Below, one piece after another: positions 1 to 9,032 of a stretch of 64,000 nt of DNA. The notes under the pieces are model-generated. The model did not search any database and was not told the origin of the DNA. It worked only from the letters and a program-made list of their open reading frames with translations. A program made the translations under genes and the position numbers. Source of the DNA: Pseudomonadota bacterium. GTDB lineage: Bacteria; Pseudomonadota; Alphaproteobacteria; Dongiales; Dongiaceae. Location: the NCBI GenBank assembly GCA_021792365.1, contig JAJYUT010000003.1, positions 930,001 to 994,000 of the forward strand, read 5' to 3'. The first letter of the stretch is position 1. Every line of letters starts with the position of its first letter.

Positions 1-124
1 CGACCCTGCAGCCGATGATGTGGTGGTGGAAGCGCTCCAGCCGCTCGACCCGCTCCTCGACCAGGTTCCTGATGAAGTCGGACGAGTCCAGGTGCTTGAA
101 GGCGATCTCCAGCGGTCTTTGCAT
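1..124 (-). CDS. Ribosome hibernation promoting factor (HPF/RaiA family), N-terminal part
   Basis: The first 41 codons of a minus-strand gene are visible before the window edge; the rest lies outside. The peptide begins MQRPLEIAFKHLDSS and continues with an acidic/basic helix and HHHIIGCRV, which matches the N-terminus of the HPF/RaiA (sigma-54 modulation) family. These proteins bind the 30S subunit and inactivate or dimerise ribosomes in stationary phase. The ATG at 124 is preceded by GAGG about 4 nt upstream. The gene is divergent from the MFS permease. With only the N-terminus seen, long HPF, short HPF and YfiA-like forms cannot be told apart. Confidence 0.65.
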   Translation of the reverse strand, partial: MQRPLEIAFKHLDSSDFIRNLVEERVERLERFHHHIIGCRV

Positions 125-386
125 GGGACCTCACCATGAGCGGGGATTTCTCTTCAGAGAACACGCGCCCCGGCGGCCAGTTCCCGTGCCTGCCGGAGCA
201 AGGGCGGAAGTCGGCCCCGCCGCAGCGAGGGCGCCGCCGGCACGGGTCCGCCCCGCTGAGGGAATGCGAGCGCGGCGGGTCATTGACAGCAGCATCAATT
301 CGCCGCTTGATCGATGGCGCCTCGCGCGTCATTCGTTTCCGGTATTTTCATCGCCCCGCGTCGCATCTCCGCGGCGATCGCCCAGC

Positions 387-1559
387 ATGACAGGATCCGC
401 CTTGCCCACCCGCCACTTCTATCGCGCGGTTCATCGCTTCTGGTACCCGACAGCGACCAATTTTTTCGTCAACGGCGTCGTATTCGGCGGATGGGCGGCC
501 CTCGTCCCGCGCGCGATCGGGCGGTTAGACGCGGATGCAGGCACGTTCGGGCTAATGCTGCTCGGCATGGGCATCGGAGCGGTGCTGGCCATGGCGTTCA
601 GCAGCCGATTGATCACCCGATTCGGTGCCGGCCCGCTCATCCGCGTCAGCCTCGCCATCTTTCTCGCGAGCTACATTGCCGTCTCGATCTCACCGACTTG
701 GGCGCTGTTCGTCGCGGCACTCCTGTTGTTCGGCGCCGCCGGGGGAATGATGGACGTTGCAATGAACGCCTATGCGGCCGATATCGAAACGCACATGAAC
801 TGGCGCGTCATGGCGTCGTTCCACGGCATGTGGAGCATCGGCGGGCTGTTCGGCGCGGCGGGGGTCGGCGCCATGCTGGCGGTCGCGGGCGACCTCGCCC
901 AGGCATTGATCCTCTCCGCTTCAATGCTGGCGCTGTTCCTGACGTGCCAGCACCACCTGGTCCCGCTTCACCACCGCGCCGAGGGCAAGGTGGGATCGAC
1001 GTTCAGGATCGATCGCGTCGCACTGCTGCTCGGCATTCTCGCGGCGGTCTGCTTTTCCGCCGAGGGCGCGGTGCGCGACTGGAGTTCGCTGTTCCTGGCC
1101 AATGAAGTCCGGGCCGGCATCGAGCGCACGGGCTGGGGCTTCGCGGCCTTCTCCGCGACCATGGCGCTGGGCCGCTTCACCGGCGACTGGCTGCGCCTGC
1201 GATTCGGCGAGCAGCCGGTCATCATGACCAGTTGCGTCCTTGCAATCCTGGGATTCCTGATGGCGGTGCTGCTCGACCGCGAGTTGCTGACGATCGCGGG
1301 GTTCGCCCTCGTGGGCATCGGCCTTTCGAACATCGTCCCGATCCTGGTCAGCGCGGCGGGACGCAGCGCCACACCCGGTTCCTCGATCGCCTTCGTGGTT
1401 TCGATCGGCTATGCCGGCTATCTCGCCAGCCCGCCGCTGCTGGGCTTCATCGCGGCGCGAAGCTCGCTCGGAACCATGTTCCTTGTCGTCGCGGCGAGCT
1501 GCGCGGCCATGGCGGCCGGATGGATCCTGGCCGAAAGAGAATCCTCCGCAGGAAACTAG
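387..1559 (+). CDS. MFS permease, YbjJ-like
   Basis: A 390-residue inner-membrane protein with about 12 hydrophobic segments and no signal peptide. The N-terminal YPTATNFFVNGVVFGGWAAL, the GxGxGA-type turn in segment 2 and the DVAMNAYAADIE motif after segment 4 are typical of the YbjJ/fucose-permease-like branch of the major facilitator superfamily. The substrate is unknown. The frame stays open upstream to position 15, but those residues are Arg/Pro-rich and not membrane-like, so the ATG at 387 (MTGSALPTRHF) is preferred; its Shine-Dalgarno is weak. It ends 3 nt before the stop of the convergent udgX-like gene. The 262 bp between it and the divergent HPF start should hold both promoters; no clear boxes were seen. 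Confidence 0.8.
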   Translation: MTGSALPTRHFYRAVHRFWYPTATNFFVNGVVFGGWAALVPRAIGRLDADAGTFGLMLLGMGIGAVLAMAFSSRLITRFGAGPLIRVSLAIFLASYIAVSISPTWALFVAALLLFGAAGGMMDVAMNAYAADIETHMNWRVMASFHGMWSIGGLFGAAGVGAMLAVAGDLAQALILSASMLALFLTCQHHLVPLHHRAEGKVGSTFRIDRVALLLGILAAVCFSAEGAVRDWSSLFLANEVRAGIERTGWGFAAFSATMALGRFTGDWLRLRFGEQPVIMTSCVLAILGFLMAVLLDRELLTIAGFALVGIGLSNIVPILVSAAGRSATPGSSIAFVVSIGYAGYLASPPLLGFIAARSSLGTMFLVVAASCAAMAAGWILAERESSAGN

Positions 1560-1562
1560 CGC

Positions 1563-2993
1563 CTATTTGGCGCCTTCGCACCAGAGCTTTGCGCGCTGAA
1601 GGTCGGCAACGAACCGATCGTATTCCGCTGCGGCAACGTCGGGATCGGGCAGGCGCAAGAGATATGATGGATGGATGGTGACCAGGACCATCCGGCCTCC
1701 CCAGGTTTGAATGGACCCTCGCTCCTTGGTCACCGGCACAGCCCGGCCGGCCAGGCTGAGAGCCGCGGTTGCGCCTAGACTGACGATGAGCTTGGGCTTG
1801 ATCACGTCCAGTTCGCCCTGCAGCCACTGGCGGCAGGCCGTCACTTCAACCGTGCCCGGCTTCTGATGGATGCGGCGCTTTCCGCGCGGTTCAAATTTGA
1901 AATGCTTGACCGCATTCGTTACGTAGGCAGTGCCGCGGTCGATGCCTGCCTGGGCGAGGGCGCGGTCAAATACCTGTCCGGCGGGCCCGACGAACGGCCG
2001 TCCCTGCAAATCCTCCTGATCGCCGGGCTGCTCTCCAACAAAAACAATGCTGGCGTCCAACGGGCCTTCGCCGAAGACCATCTGTGTCGCTGCAGCGTGC
2101 AGCGGACAGTGCTTGCAGGCATGCGCTGCTTCCTTGAGCGCGTCCCATGGGGCGGGCACCTCGCGTGCTGCGCCAAGCCGCCGCTCGGCGAGAACGCCTG
2201 CAAATCGCGGTGGCCGGTCGGGCGCGCTTCGCTCCATGTCCCCGACCCGGTTGCGTGCCGTCCTCACGAGCTCGGGCACCGAGGAGGTCTCCGGCATCGT
2301 CGGCCAGTGCCGCTTGGGCATCTGGGCCAGCATGGCATTCACGCGCAGCCGCGCGGGATTGAAGGTGATGCGGTAGTAGGTCTGCCACACCTCGTCGAGA
2401 ACGGCATCGTCCTCCTTCGGCGGCCGCGCCACGGGTGGACCGAAGTGCAGCAAATTGTCTTGCCACGCGGCGGTGCCGGAAGGCGTCGCGATCATCCAAT
2501 CCATATTGGTGAAGCGATCCACGAAGAACTGCGCCGCCTTCTGCAGGACCCTGTGCTGCGGCTCGAACCACGCCACGAACATGGGCCTGCCCTCGATCAC
2601 CCGCTCCCTGAAGCGCGTGAAGGCGTGCATGCGATAGATGTCGCGCTCGACCGCCTTCGCGTATTGCTGCGCGCGCTGCACATCGGGATCCGCCGCCCGA
2701 TCGAGCACATGGCGCTCGCCCCCGTGAATGCGCCACAACAGCCGATACAGCAGCGCGAAACGGTCTTCCGCGCTGTGACACACCACGTTCGAAGCAAGGT
2801 CGACGAAGCGGCGCGGCATCAGAATAGCCGGCACATCACGCGGCTCCGCTGGCTCGAACAGCGAACCCGTGCCGGAAGAATCAAAGATGACCTCGTCCGG
2901 GTGCAACCGGTGCGCAAGGCAGGACCGCGCGACTCGACGGAAAGCTTCCTCGCCGCAATCCTGCGGCAATGTGACGGAACGAAGTGCCATCAC
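1563..2993 (-). CDS. udgX: DUF4130-UdgX fusion, uracil-DNA crosslinking protein
   Basis: A 476-residue two-domain protein. Residues 1-250 match the DUF4130 (TIGR03915-type) domain that accompanies a radical SAM partner. Residues 280-476 are a family-4-like uracil-DNA glycosylase: CKHC at 293-296 (Fe-S ligands), GEQPGDQEDLQGRPFVGPAG from 320, and the diagnostic UdgX loop KRRIHQKP with His376. In characterised UdgX that His attacks the deoxyribose and leaves the enzyme covalently bound to the abasic site. The start is GTG at 2993 or ATG at 2990, overlapping the upstream radical SAM stop by 4 or 1 nt, so the two are translationally coupled and share the upstream SOS box. Confidence 0.9.
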   Translation of the reverse strand: MMALRSVTLPQDCGEEAFRRVARSCLAHRLHPDEVIFDSSGTGSLFEPAEPRDVPAILMPRRFVDLASNVVCHSAEDRFALLYRLLWRIHGGERHVLDRAADPDVQRAQQYAKAVERDIYRMHAFTRFRERVIEGRPMFVAWFEPQHRVLQKAAQFFVDRFTNMDWMIATPSGTAAWQDNLLHFGPPVARPPKEDDAVLDEVWQTYYRITFNPARLRVNAMLAQMPKRHWPTMPETSSVPELVRTARNRVGDMERSAPDRPPRFAGVLAERRLGAAREVPAPWDALKEAAHACKHCPLHAAATQMVFGEGPLDASIVFVGEQPGDQEDLQGRPFVGPAGQVFDRALAQAGIDRGTAYVTNAVKHFKFEPRGKRRIHQKPGTVEVTACRQWLQGELDVIKPKLIVSLGATAALSLAGRAVPVTKERGSIQTWGGRMVLVTIHPSYLLRLPDPDVAAAEYDRFVADLQRAKLWCEGAK

Positions 2994-4219
2994 AGCGCCA
3001 ATGCGAGTTGTTGCGGCGCGGGCGCGAGCCGCTGTCGCAAAGTGGCATCCTCCAGCAGATGCCTTGGCCGCCAGTCGGGCGTCACGATGAAGGGGCGCAC
3101 GCGCGCCAGCGAAGCGGTAAGCCGCGCCACGTCCTTCAGCCGCAGCTTCCCGTGACGGCGTGCGGCAACAATACGGTCTACCGACCGCGTACCGAGACCC
3201 GGTACGCGCAGCAAGCTCTCACGGCTCGCCTGGTTGACATCCACCGGAAACGCATCGCGATGCGCCAGCGCCCAGGCCAGCTTTGGATCCAATGCGGCAT
3301 CCAGCATGCCATCTGCCAACGTGCTCTCCACCTCCGGCAGCGAAAAACCATAGAAGCGCAACAGCCAGTCGGCCTGATACAGCCGATGCTCGCGCATTAG
3401 CGGGGTAGCGCGGCTGGGTAACTGCGCTGACGCGTGGCCGGTCGGACTGAAGGCGGAGTAGTACACGCGCTTGAGCGAATAGGAGGCGTACAAATTGGAA
3501 CTGGCGCGCAGAATATCCAGATCGGTGGATCGGTCTGCACCGACCACCATTTGGGTGCTTTGTCCGGCCGGAGCGTAGCGCGCGGGAGGCGCCGACCCGC
3601 GGGAGGGCTCTGTTGAAGCATCGATGTAGCTGCGGGTGCGGGCCAATCCGCGCTTGATTTCGACCGCCGACTTCTCCGGCGCCAGGGCACTGAGCGAAGC
3701 GTCGGTGGGCATCTCGACATTCATCGACAAGCGATCGGCATACCGGCCAGCCTCGGCCAGCAACTCGGGAGACGCGCCGGGAATCGTCTTCAGGTGGATG
3801 TAGCCTCGGAACTCATGCTGCTCCCGCAGGTTCTTCGCGACCCGAATGAGCTCCTCCATGGTCTGGTCGACCGAACGCGCAATCCCGGACGACAGGAACA
3901 GGCCCTCGATGCAATTGCGTCGATAGAGATCAAGGGTGAGCTTCACCACCTCGTCCACGGCGAAGCGCGCCCGCGGCACGTCGCTCGAGCGACGGCTGAC
4001 GCAATAGGCGCAGTCGTAGATGCAGAAATTCGTCAGCAGGATCTTCAGCAGCGAAATGCATCGTCCATCCGGTGTGAAGGCGTGGCAGATGCCCTGCCCG
4101 GTCACCGAGCCTAGGCCCGACCCGGCGTTCCTCTTGTCTCCACCAGAAGAAACGCAGGACGCGTCGTATTTTGCCGCGTCAGCCAGAATCTCTAATTTTT
4201 GCAATGTGTTCAGGGGCAT
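2990..4219 (-). CDS. Putative DNA modification/repair radical SAM protein (UDG-linked)
   Basis: A 409-residue radical SAM enzyme of the TIGR03916 type found next to DUF4130-UdgX genes. Residues 66-73 (CIYDCAYC) form the Cx3Cx2C cluster motif. The C-terminal region carries a helix-hairpin-helix-like stretch (RESLLRVPGLGTRSVDRIV), consistent with DNA binding. The reaction is not established; DNA modification or repair is inferred from context. The ATG at 4219 has AGGAG 8 nt upstream, and a perfect LexA-type box lies 14 nt before the start. It is the first gene of the pair, with udgX downstream and overlapping. Confidence 0.85.
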   Translation of the reverse strand: MPLNTLQKLEILADAAKYDASCVSSGGDKRNAGSGLGSVTGQGICHAFTPDGRCISLLKILLTNFCIYDCAYCVSRRSSDVPRARFAVDEVVKLTLDLYRRNCIEGLFLSSGIARSVDQTMEELIRVAKNLREQHEFRGYIHLKTIPGASPELLAEAGRYADRLSMNVEMPTDASLSALAPEKSAVEIKRGLARTRSYIDASTEPSRGSAPPARYAPAGQSTQMVVGADRSTDLDILRASSNLYASYSLKRVYYSAFSPTGHASAQLPSRATPLMREHRLYQADWLLRFYGFSLPEVESTLADGMLDAALDPKLAWALAHRDAFPVDVNQASRESLLRVPGLGTRSVDRIVAARRHGKLRLKDVARLTASLARVRPFIVTPDWRPRHLLEDATLRQRLAPAPQQLALAL

Positions 4220-4232
4220 TCAGCACTCCTGT

Positions 4233-4247
4233 GTTCATGATGTGTTC
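4233..4247 (-). promoter_or_regulatory. LexA/SOS box, alphaproteobacterial type
   Basis: The plus strand reads GTTCATGATGTGTTC, an exact GTTC-N7-GTTC direct repeat (GAAC-N7-GAAC towards the gene). This is the known alphaproteobacterial LexA operator. It lies 14 nt upstream of the radical SAM start, where LexA would block transcription of the radical SAM-udgX pair. The motif and position are seen; regulation is inferred. Confidence 0.8.
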
Positions 4248-4295
4248 TAGAGCTCCCTTGCGGCAGTTGCAAGCGCGGAAGTTGGAAGCTCTGGA

Positions 4296-4577
4296 TTACT
4301 GGTCAGGCTGTGCGGATTCGCCGCGCTCGCGCCATTTGAAACCGAGCAGGACGGCGACCAGCCCCAGACTGACGGCATTTGCGGCGGCGAGGATCAGGTC
4401 ATCGCGCAGCAATCCGTAGCTCAGCCACAGCGTGAACCCGAGGGCGAGTGAGATCAGCATCTTCTTGGAGAGGTCACCGGCTTTTCCGGTGCGGAAGCAC
4501 TTGATCACCTGCGGGATGTTGGCGACGGTCGTCAGGAACGCAGCGAGGCCGCCCAGCAGGTTCGTGAGTATATCCAT
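4296..4577 (-). CDS. SemiSWEET-family sugar transporter
   Basis: A 93-residue protein with three transmembrane helices. The ANIPQVIKCFRTGKAGDLS segment is the PQ-loop motif of MtN3/saliva SemiSWEET proteins, which dimerise into a sugar uniporter. Length and helix spacing are normal for the family. It is the last gene of a minus-strand run that begins at 12.9 kb, 45 bp after the acyltransferase, and may share its transcript. The substrate cannot be read from the sequence. Confidence 0.85.
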   Translation of the reverse strand: MDILTNLLGGLAAFLTTVANIPQVIKCFRTGKAGDLSKKMLISLALGFTLWLSYGLLRDDLILAAANAVSLGLVAVLLGFKWRERGESAQPDQ

Positions 4578-4622
4578 CCGTTAGGAACGGCGCGTCGGCC
4601 CCGCCGGTTCCAGCGAAGAAAG

Positions 4623-5648
4623 TCAGCGGCGCCACTTGCTCCAGGCCCGCCACTGCTCCGGATATCGGCGCACCCAGGGCTCGCTTCGCCGCAGGAACTC
4701 GCGCGTCGCGGCGACGCAGCGCTCGTCCGGCGACTGACCGGGATCGAGTGCGATCGGCTCCTCGATGACGATCCGGAATCCCGCCTGACGGTCGCGCACG
4801 GTGAAGACCGGCAGCAGAGGTGCGCCGGTCGAGCCGGCGAGGCGCGGCGCGCCCACCGCGACCGGCAGCCGCCCGCCGAACACCGGACCCTTGACCACGT
4901 CGCTGCCTTCCGTCGAGGCGGCGACGATGGAGACCACCCCGCCCGCCTTCAGCGCGCGCATCAGGCGGCGCATGGCGGTCGCCGGGGCGTTGCGGTCGAA
5001 CACGACGCGCTCGGCCAGGTGGCGCTCCTCCGGGATGCAGCGCACGCGATTGAGACAGCCGACGCCGAAGCGCGTCTCGGAATAGCCGTGCTGTGGGCTG
5101 CTCAAATGGAAAAGCCCATAGCCGGCCCGGTGCAGGGCGAACTTGGTCGGGCCGCTGTTGAACACGAAGGGTGCCACCCACAGCACCGCGCCCTTGCCAT
5201 GGGCGAGCGCGGCTTTTAGGTGCGCTTCGCCCTCCAGCCTCATCCTCGGGTGCCAGCCCCCGGGCCGCCAGGCGCGCAGATCCTGCATCCGCAGCTCGTA
5301 GACCACCGCCTTCAGGTCCTGCGCGATCGCCTCCGCGCCGTGCCGGCCGACATGGTCCAGCGCCGCATGGATCAGCTTCGCGTTGCGGCGGACCGCCTTG
5401 CGGCTGGTCAGCAGGGGAATCCGCGCCGCGCCGCGCCAGAGAGGCGACCAAGCCGCCTCCGGCAGCACCCAGGCCGGCACCAGCAGCGCCGCCAGCCCCA
5501 GCGCCGTTCCCATGTCGGATATGCGCCAAGCAGGCCGCGGCGCAGTCTCGCGTGTGCGGTGCACGACGCCTTCGGCCCTCGACGCGTCGAGCCCGACCGT
5601 GCTCGCGCACTGCCCCCCGGCCGCGCGGTCTCGAATGACTTCCCCCAT
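4623..5648 (-). CDS. LpxL-like acyltransferase with altered catalytic motif
   Basis: A 341-residue protein resembling the lipid A/lysophospholipid acyltransferase (LPLAT) fold: a hydrophobic N-terminal segment (48-66), RLEGEAHLKAALAHGKGAV leading into the motif I strand, then SPQHGYSETRFG, and a C-terminal PEQWRAWSKWRR like the family's PEQWxW. Motif I normally reads HxxxxD/E; here residues 159-165 are APFVFNS, so the His and the acid are both absent. It may be inactive, use other residues, or belong to a divergent subfamily. The ATG at 5648 is chosen because the longer frame runs back into galE. It lies 85 bp after galE in the glycan operon. Confidence 0.6.
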   Translation of the reverse strand: MGEVIRDRAAGGQCASTVGLDASRAEGVVHRTRETAPRPAWRISDMGTALGLAALLVPAWVLPEAAWSPLWRGAARIPLLTSRKAVRRNAKLIHAALDHVGRHGAEAIAQDLKAVVYELRMQDLRAWRPGGWHPRMRLEGEAHLKAALAHGKGAVLWVAPFVFNSGPTKFALHRAGYGLFHLSSPQHGYSETRFGVGCLNRVRCIPEERHLAERVVFDRNAPATAMRRLMRALKAGGVVSIVAASTEGSDVVKGPVFGGRLPVAVGAPRLAGSTGAPLLPVFTVRDRQAGFRIVIEEPIALDPGQSPDERCVAATREFLRRSEPWVRRYPEQWRAWSKWRR

Positions 5649-5733
5649 GGCCGGATTATAGCAAGCGGCCTGGGGCCGGGCCATCGGGTGTTGGCAGCCT
5701 CCAACGAGCCGGGACTGTCGGCGCGCTCTCCGG

Positions 5734-6753
5734 CTAAACGCCAGCTCCTGCGCGGTTCCTCCCTGGTCCGACTGGCCGCCGTTCGGCCATGTTCCGCATG
5801 AACCGCCAGGCATGTGCGATCTGGTCGTCCAGCGTGGTGAACCGCGGCTTCCATCCGAGTTCCGCGACGGCCCGGCCGGCATCGGCAACAAGCACCGGCG
5901 GATCGCCGGGGCGGCGCGGAGAGCGGTCATGCGGAACGGCGATACCGGTGATCCGCTCGACCGAGCCCAGAATGTCGAGCACCGAATAGCCCCGCCCGTT
6001 GCCGAGATTGAAGGCGCGCGACCGGCCACCGGCAAGCAGCCATTGCACCGCGAGCACATGCGCGTCAGCCAGGTCCGATACGTGGATGAAGTCGCGGATG
6101 CATGTTCCGTCAGGCGTGTCGTAGTCGTTCCCGAAAATCCTCAGCCTTTGTCCGCCCGCCGCCGCGGTCAATGCCAATGGAACGATATGGGTTTCGGGAT
6201 CATGCGCTTCCCCGATCTCGCCGTCCGGATCGCTGCCAGCGGCGTTGAAGTAGCGCAGGCAGATCGAACGCAGCCCGCAGGCGGCATCGGCATCGGCCAG
6301 CATGCGCTCGGCCATCAGCTTGCTTGCGCCATAGGGATTGACCGGATTCTGGGGCGCATCCTCGGCAATCGGGATCTTCTGCGGAATGCCGTAGGTCGCG
6401 CAGGTGCTCGAGAACACCATGCTCGCACAACCCGCGCGCCGCACCGCGTTCAGGAGCGTCAGCGTTCCCGCGACATTGTTGTGGTAGTAGAGAAGCGGAT
6501 CGGCGATCGATTCGCCGACATAGGCGAAAGCTGCAAAGTGCACGACCGCAGCAGGGCGGTAGGTGGCGAAGGCCGCATCGAGTGCGACGGCATCGTGCAG
6601 GTCGCCCTTGATCAAGGGCCCCCACTTCACCGCCCATTCATGGCCGCGAGAGAGGTTGTCGAACACGACCGGAAGGAAGCCGGCCCTTGCCAGCGCCTTC
6701 GCGGCATGGCTGCCGATATACCCCGCACCCCCCGTTACGAGAATGGCGGTCAT
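5734..6753 (-). CDS. galE: UDP-glucose 4-epimerase
   Basis: A 339-residue extended short-chain dehydrogenase. It starts [20 protein letters not shown] (Rossmann NAD site), contains STCATYG and YGASK (Ser/Tyr/Lys catalytic residues), RYFNAAGSDPDG and TPDGTCIRDFIHVSDLADAH, all diagnostic of GalE. It interconverts UDP-glucose and UDP-galactose for glycan synthesis. The ATG at 6753 is preferred over an in-frame start at 6807 because the family begins here and the longer form would overlap the upstream gene. It is part of the run of sugar-nucleotide genes. Confidence 0.92.
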   Translation of the reverse strand: MTAILVTGGAGYIGSHAAKALARAGFLPVVFDNLSRGHEWAVKWGPLIKGDLHDAVALDAAFATYRPAAVVHFAAFAYVGESIADPLLYYHNNVAGTLTLLNAVRRAGCASMVFSSTCATYGIPQKIPIAEDAPQNPVNPYGASKLMAERMLADADAACGLRSICLRYFNAAGSDPDGEIGEAHDPETHIVPLALTAAAGGQRLRIFGNDYDTPDGTCIRDFIHVSDLADAHVLAVQWLLAGGRSRAFNLGNGRGYSVLDILGSVERITGIAVPHDRSPRRPGDPPVLVADAGRAVAELGWKPRFTTLDDQIAHAWRFMRNMAERRPVGPGRNRAGAGV

Positions 6754-6793
6754 GAGGGTCGCACCATGCGATCCGCCCTGCGATGGCGCCGGT

Positions 6794-7753
6794 TCATTGG
6801 GCGACAATCCGGCCGGCGCCGTTCGCGTTCTTTCGGAAATAGTCGATCGTCGGCTTCAATCCCTTGTCGAGCGGAATGGTCGGCGACCAGCCCAGCAGTT
6901 CCTGAGCCAGGGCGATGTCAGGTCGGCGCCGCTTCGGATCGTCCTGTGGCAGCGGGCGGTAGTCGATCGCGGAGGGCGCGCCGGTCAGGGCGATCACCTT
7001 CTCGGCCAGTTCCTTGATGCTGAACTCTCCCGGATTGCCGAGGTTGATGGGGCCGGAGACGTCCGGCGGCGCGCCCAGCGCGCGGATCAAGCCTTCAACC
7101 AGATCGTCCACGTAGCAGAAGGAGCGCGTCTGAGAGCCGTCGCCGAAGACGGTGATGGGCTCGCCTCTGAGCGCCTGAACGATGAAGTTGGAGATCACCC
7201 GCCCGTCGTTCTCCAGCATGCGCGGGCCATAGGTGTTGAAGATGCGCACGACCTTGGCGTCCATGCCGTGCTGGCGGCGATAGTCGAAGAACAGCGTCTC
7301 CGCGCAGCGCTTGCCCTCGTCATAGCATGCGCGCGGGCCGATGGGGTTGACGTTGCCCCAATAGCTCTCCCTCTGCGGGTGCTCCTGTGGATCGCCGTAG
7401 ACCTCGCTGGTCGATGCCTGGACGGCGGGGATCTTCAGGCGCTTGGCCAGCCCAAGCATGTTGATGGCGCCCATCACGGAGGTCTTGGTGGTCTGGACCG
7501 GATCGAACTGGTAGTGAACGGGACTTGCCGGACATGCGAGATTGAAGATCGCATCCACCTCCACATAGAGCGGAAAGGTGATGTCGTGCCGCATCGCCTC
7601 GAAGCGGGGATTGGAAAGCAGCGGCGCTATGTTCTGCCGGCGCCCGGTGAAGTAGTTGTCGACGCACAGCACTTCGTGGCCGCGCGCCAGGAGCCGTTCG
7701 CAGAGATGGGATCCGATGAATCCGGCGCCGCCGGTGACAAGGATGCGCTTCAT
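6794..7753 (-). CDS. UDP-glucuronate decarboxylase (UDP-xylose synthase)
   Basis: A 319-residue NAD-dependent extended SDR. It begins [20 protein letters not shown] and has [21 protein letters not shown], the YDEGKR active-site Tyr/Lys, [10 protein letters not shown] and [18 protein letters not shown], the pattern of UXS enzymes that convert UDP-glucuronic acid to UDP-xylose. The in-frame extension to 7861 is Arg-rich and dropped. The gene sits 31 bp downstream of sqdB and 40 bp upstream of galE on the same strand. A UDP-glucose dehydrogenase to supply its substrate is not in the window. Confidence 0.9.
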   Translation of the reverse strand: MKRILVTGGAGFIGSHLCERLLARGHEVLCVDNYFTGRRQNIAPLLSNPRFEAMRHDITFPLYVEVDAIFNLACPASPVHYQFDPVQTTKTSVMGAINMLGLAKRLKIPAVQASTSEVYGDPQEHPQRESYWGNVNPIGPRACYDEGKRCAETLFFDYRRQHGMDAKVVRIFNTYGPRMLENDGRVISNFIVQALRGEPITVFGDGSQTRSFCYVDDLVEGLIRALGAPPDVSGPINLGNPGEFSIKELAEKVIALTGAPSAIDYRPLPQDDPKRRRPDIALAQELLGWSPTIPLDKGLKPTIDYFRKNANGAGRIVAQ

Positions 7754-7784
7754 GCGGCGCCGTCCGTCGCGGAGGGAGTCTCCA

Positions 7785-8954
7785 TCATGCGTCCTTCTTC
7801 CGCCAATACGAGACGCAAGGGATCTTCGTCTTGTCGCAGCGATGGGCGTATTTGCGGGCAATGTCCGTCACTTCCGTCATCAGCCCCTGCTCGAGGGTGA
7901 TGGGGCTGAGGCCGAGCCCCAGGAAGCGGTCGTTCGCCACGTGCAGATCGTTTTCCGCCGCCTCGTTGCGGGGGTTTTCCAGATGGGCGATCTCCGCGCC
8001 CATCATGCGGGAAACCATGTGCGCCAGGTCGCGCACACGATGGGTCTCCGTCATCTGGTTGAGGATGTTGACGCGCTCGCCCCTCTGTGGCGGATGTTCC
8101 AGGGCGAGTTCGATGCAGCGGCAGGTGTCCCGGATGTGGATGAAGGCGCGCGTCTGCCCGCCGGTGCCGTGCACGGTCAAGGGGTACCCGATCGCCGCCT
8201 GCATGAGGAAACGGTTCAGGACCGTGCCGTAGTCACCGTCATAGTCGAAGCGGTTGATGAGCCGTTCGTCCATTGCGGTCTCTTCCGTCTGGGTGCCCCA
8301 GACGATGCCCTGGTGCAGGTCGGTGATCCGCACCCCGTCGTTCTTGTTGTAGAAGTGGAAGAAGAGCTGATCCTGGGTCTTGGTCATGTGGTAGATCGAG
8401 CCCGGATTGGCAGGATAGAGAATCTCCTGCTCGTGGTGGCCGTTGTCGGTCTCCACCTTCACCTTGAGATAGCCTTCCGGGATCTTCATCCCTGCCGCGC
8501 CGTAGCCGTAGACACCCATGGTGCCGAGATGCACCAGGTGGACGTTGGCGCCGGCCTCGACGATGGCCGCCAGCACGTCGTTGGTGGCATTGAGGTTGTT
8601 GTTGACGGTGTAGCGCTTGTGCCAGGACGACTTCATCGAGTACGGCGCGGCGCGCTGCTCGGCGAAATGGATCACGGCATCAGGCCGCTCCTCCGCGATC
8701 AGGGTGAGCAGGCGATGGTAGTTCTCGCCGACGGTGAAGTTGTGATGGGAGATCGTGCGGCCGGTCACCTCCTTCCAGGCTGCGAGCCGCTCTCCCACGG
8801 GCTTGATCGGCGTCAGGCTCTCGACCTCGAGCTCGACGTCGATCTTCCGCCGCGAGAGGTTGTCGACGATGATGACGTCATGCCCCCGCCGCGACAGATG
8901 AAGCGAGGTTGGCCAGCCGCAGAAGCCGTCCCCGCCTAGAACGATGATCTTCAC
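7785..8954 (-). CDS. sqdB: UDP-sulfoquinovose synthase
   Basis: A 389-residue SDR of the SQD1/SqdB family, which makes UDP-sulfoquinovose from UDP-glucose and sulfite. The family signature [20 protein letters not shown] opens the protein, followed by [21 protein letters not shown] with the Thr, YHMTK (YxxxK) and [12 protein letters not shown]. The start is taken as GTG at 8954, where the family begins; GAGG lies about 7 nt upstream. An upstream in-frame start at 9017 would add a non-conserved tail. No SqdX/SqdD-like lipid glycosyltransferase is recognisable nearby; the neighbours are glycan genes, so the product may go to a polysaccharide instead of sulfolipid. Confidence 0.9.
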   Translation of the reverse strand: MKIIVLGGDGFCGWPTSLHLSRRGHDVIIVDNLSRRKIDVELEVESLTPIKPVGERLAAWKEVTGRTISHHNFTVGENYHRLLTLIAEERPDAVIHFAEQRAAPYSMKSSWHKRYTVNNNLNATNDVLAAIVEAGANVHLVHLGTMGVYGYGAAGMKIPEGYLKVKVETDNGHHEQEILYPANPGSIYHMTKTQDQLFFHFYNKNDGVRITDLHQGIVWGTQTEETAMDERLINRFDYDGDYGTVLNRFLMQAAIGYPLTVHGTGGQTRAFIHIRDTCRCIELALEHPPQRGERVNILNQMTETHRVRDLAHMVSRMMGAEIAHLENPRNEAAENDLHVANDRFLGLGLSPITLEQGLMTEVTDIARKYAHRCDKTKIPCVSYWRKKDA

Positions 8955-9032
8955 GGTATCTGCCTCACGCTGACTCTCCTGAAACGGGATTGCCGTGCGG
9001 AGCGTGCCCGGCGCCAAGATGATCCCGACGCG

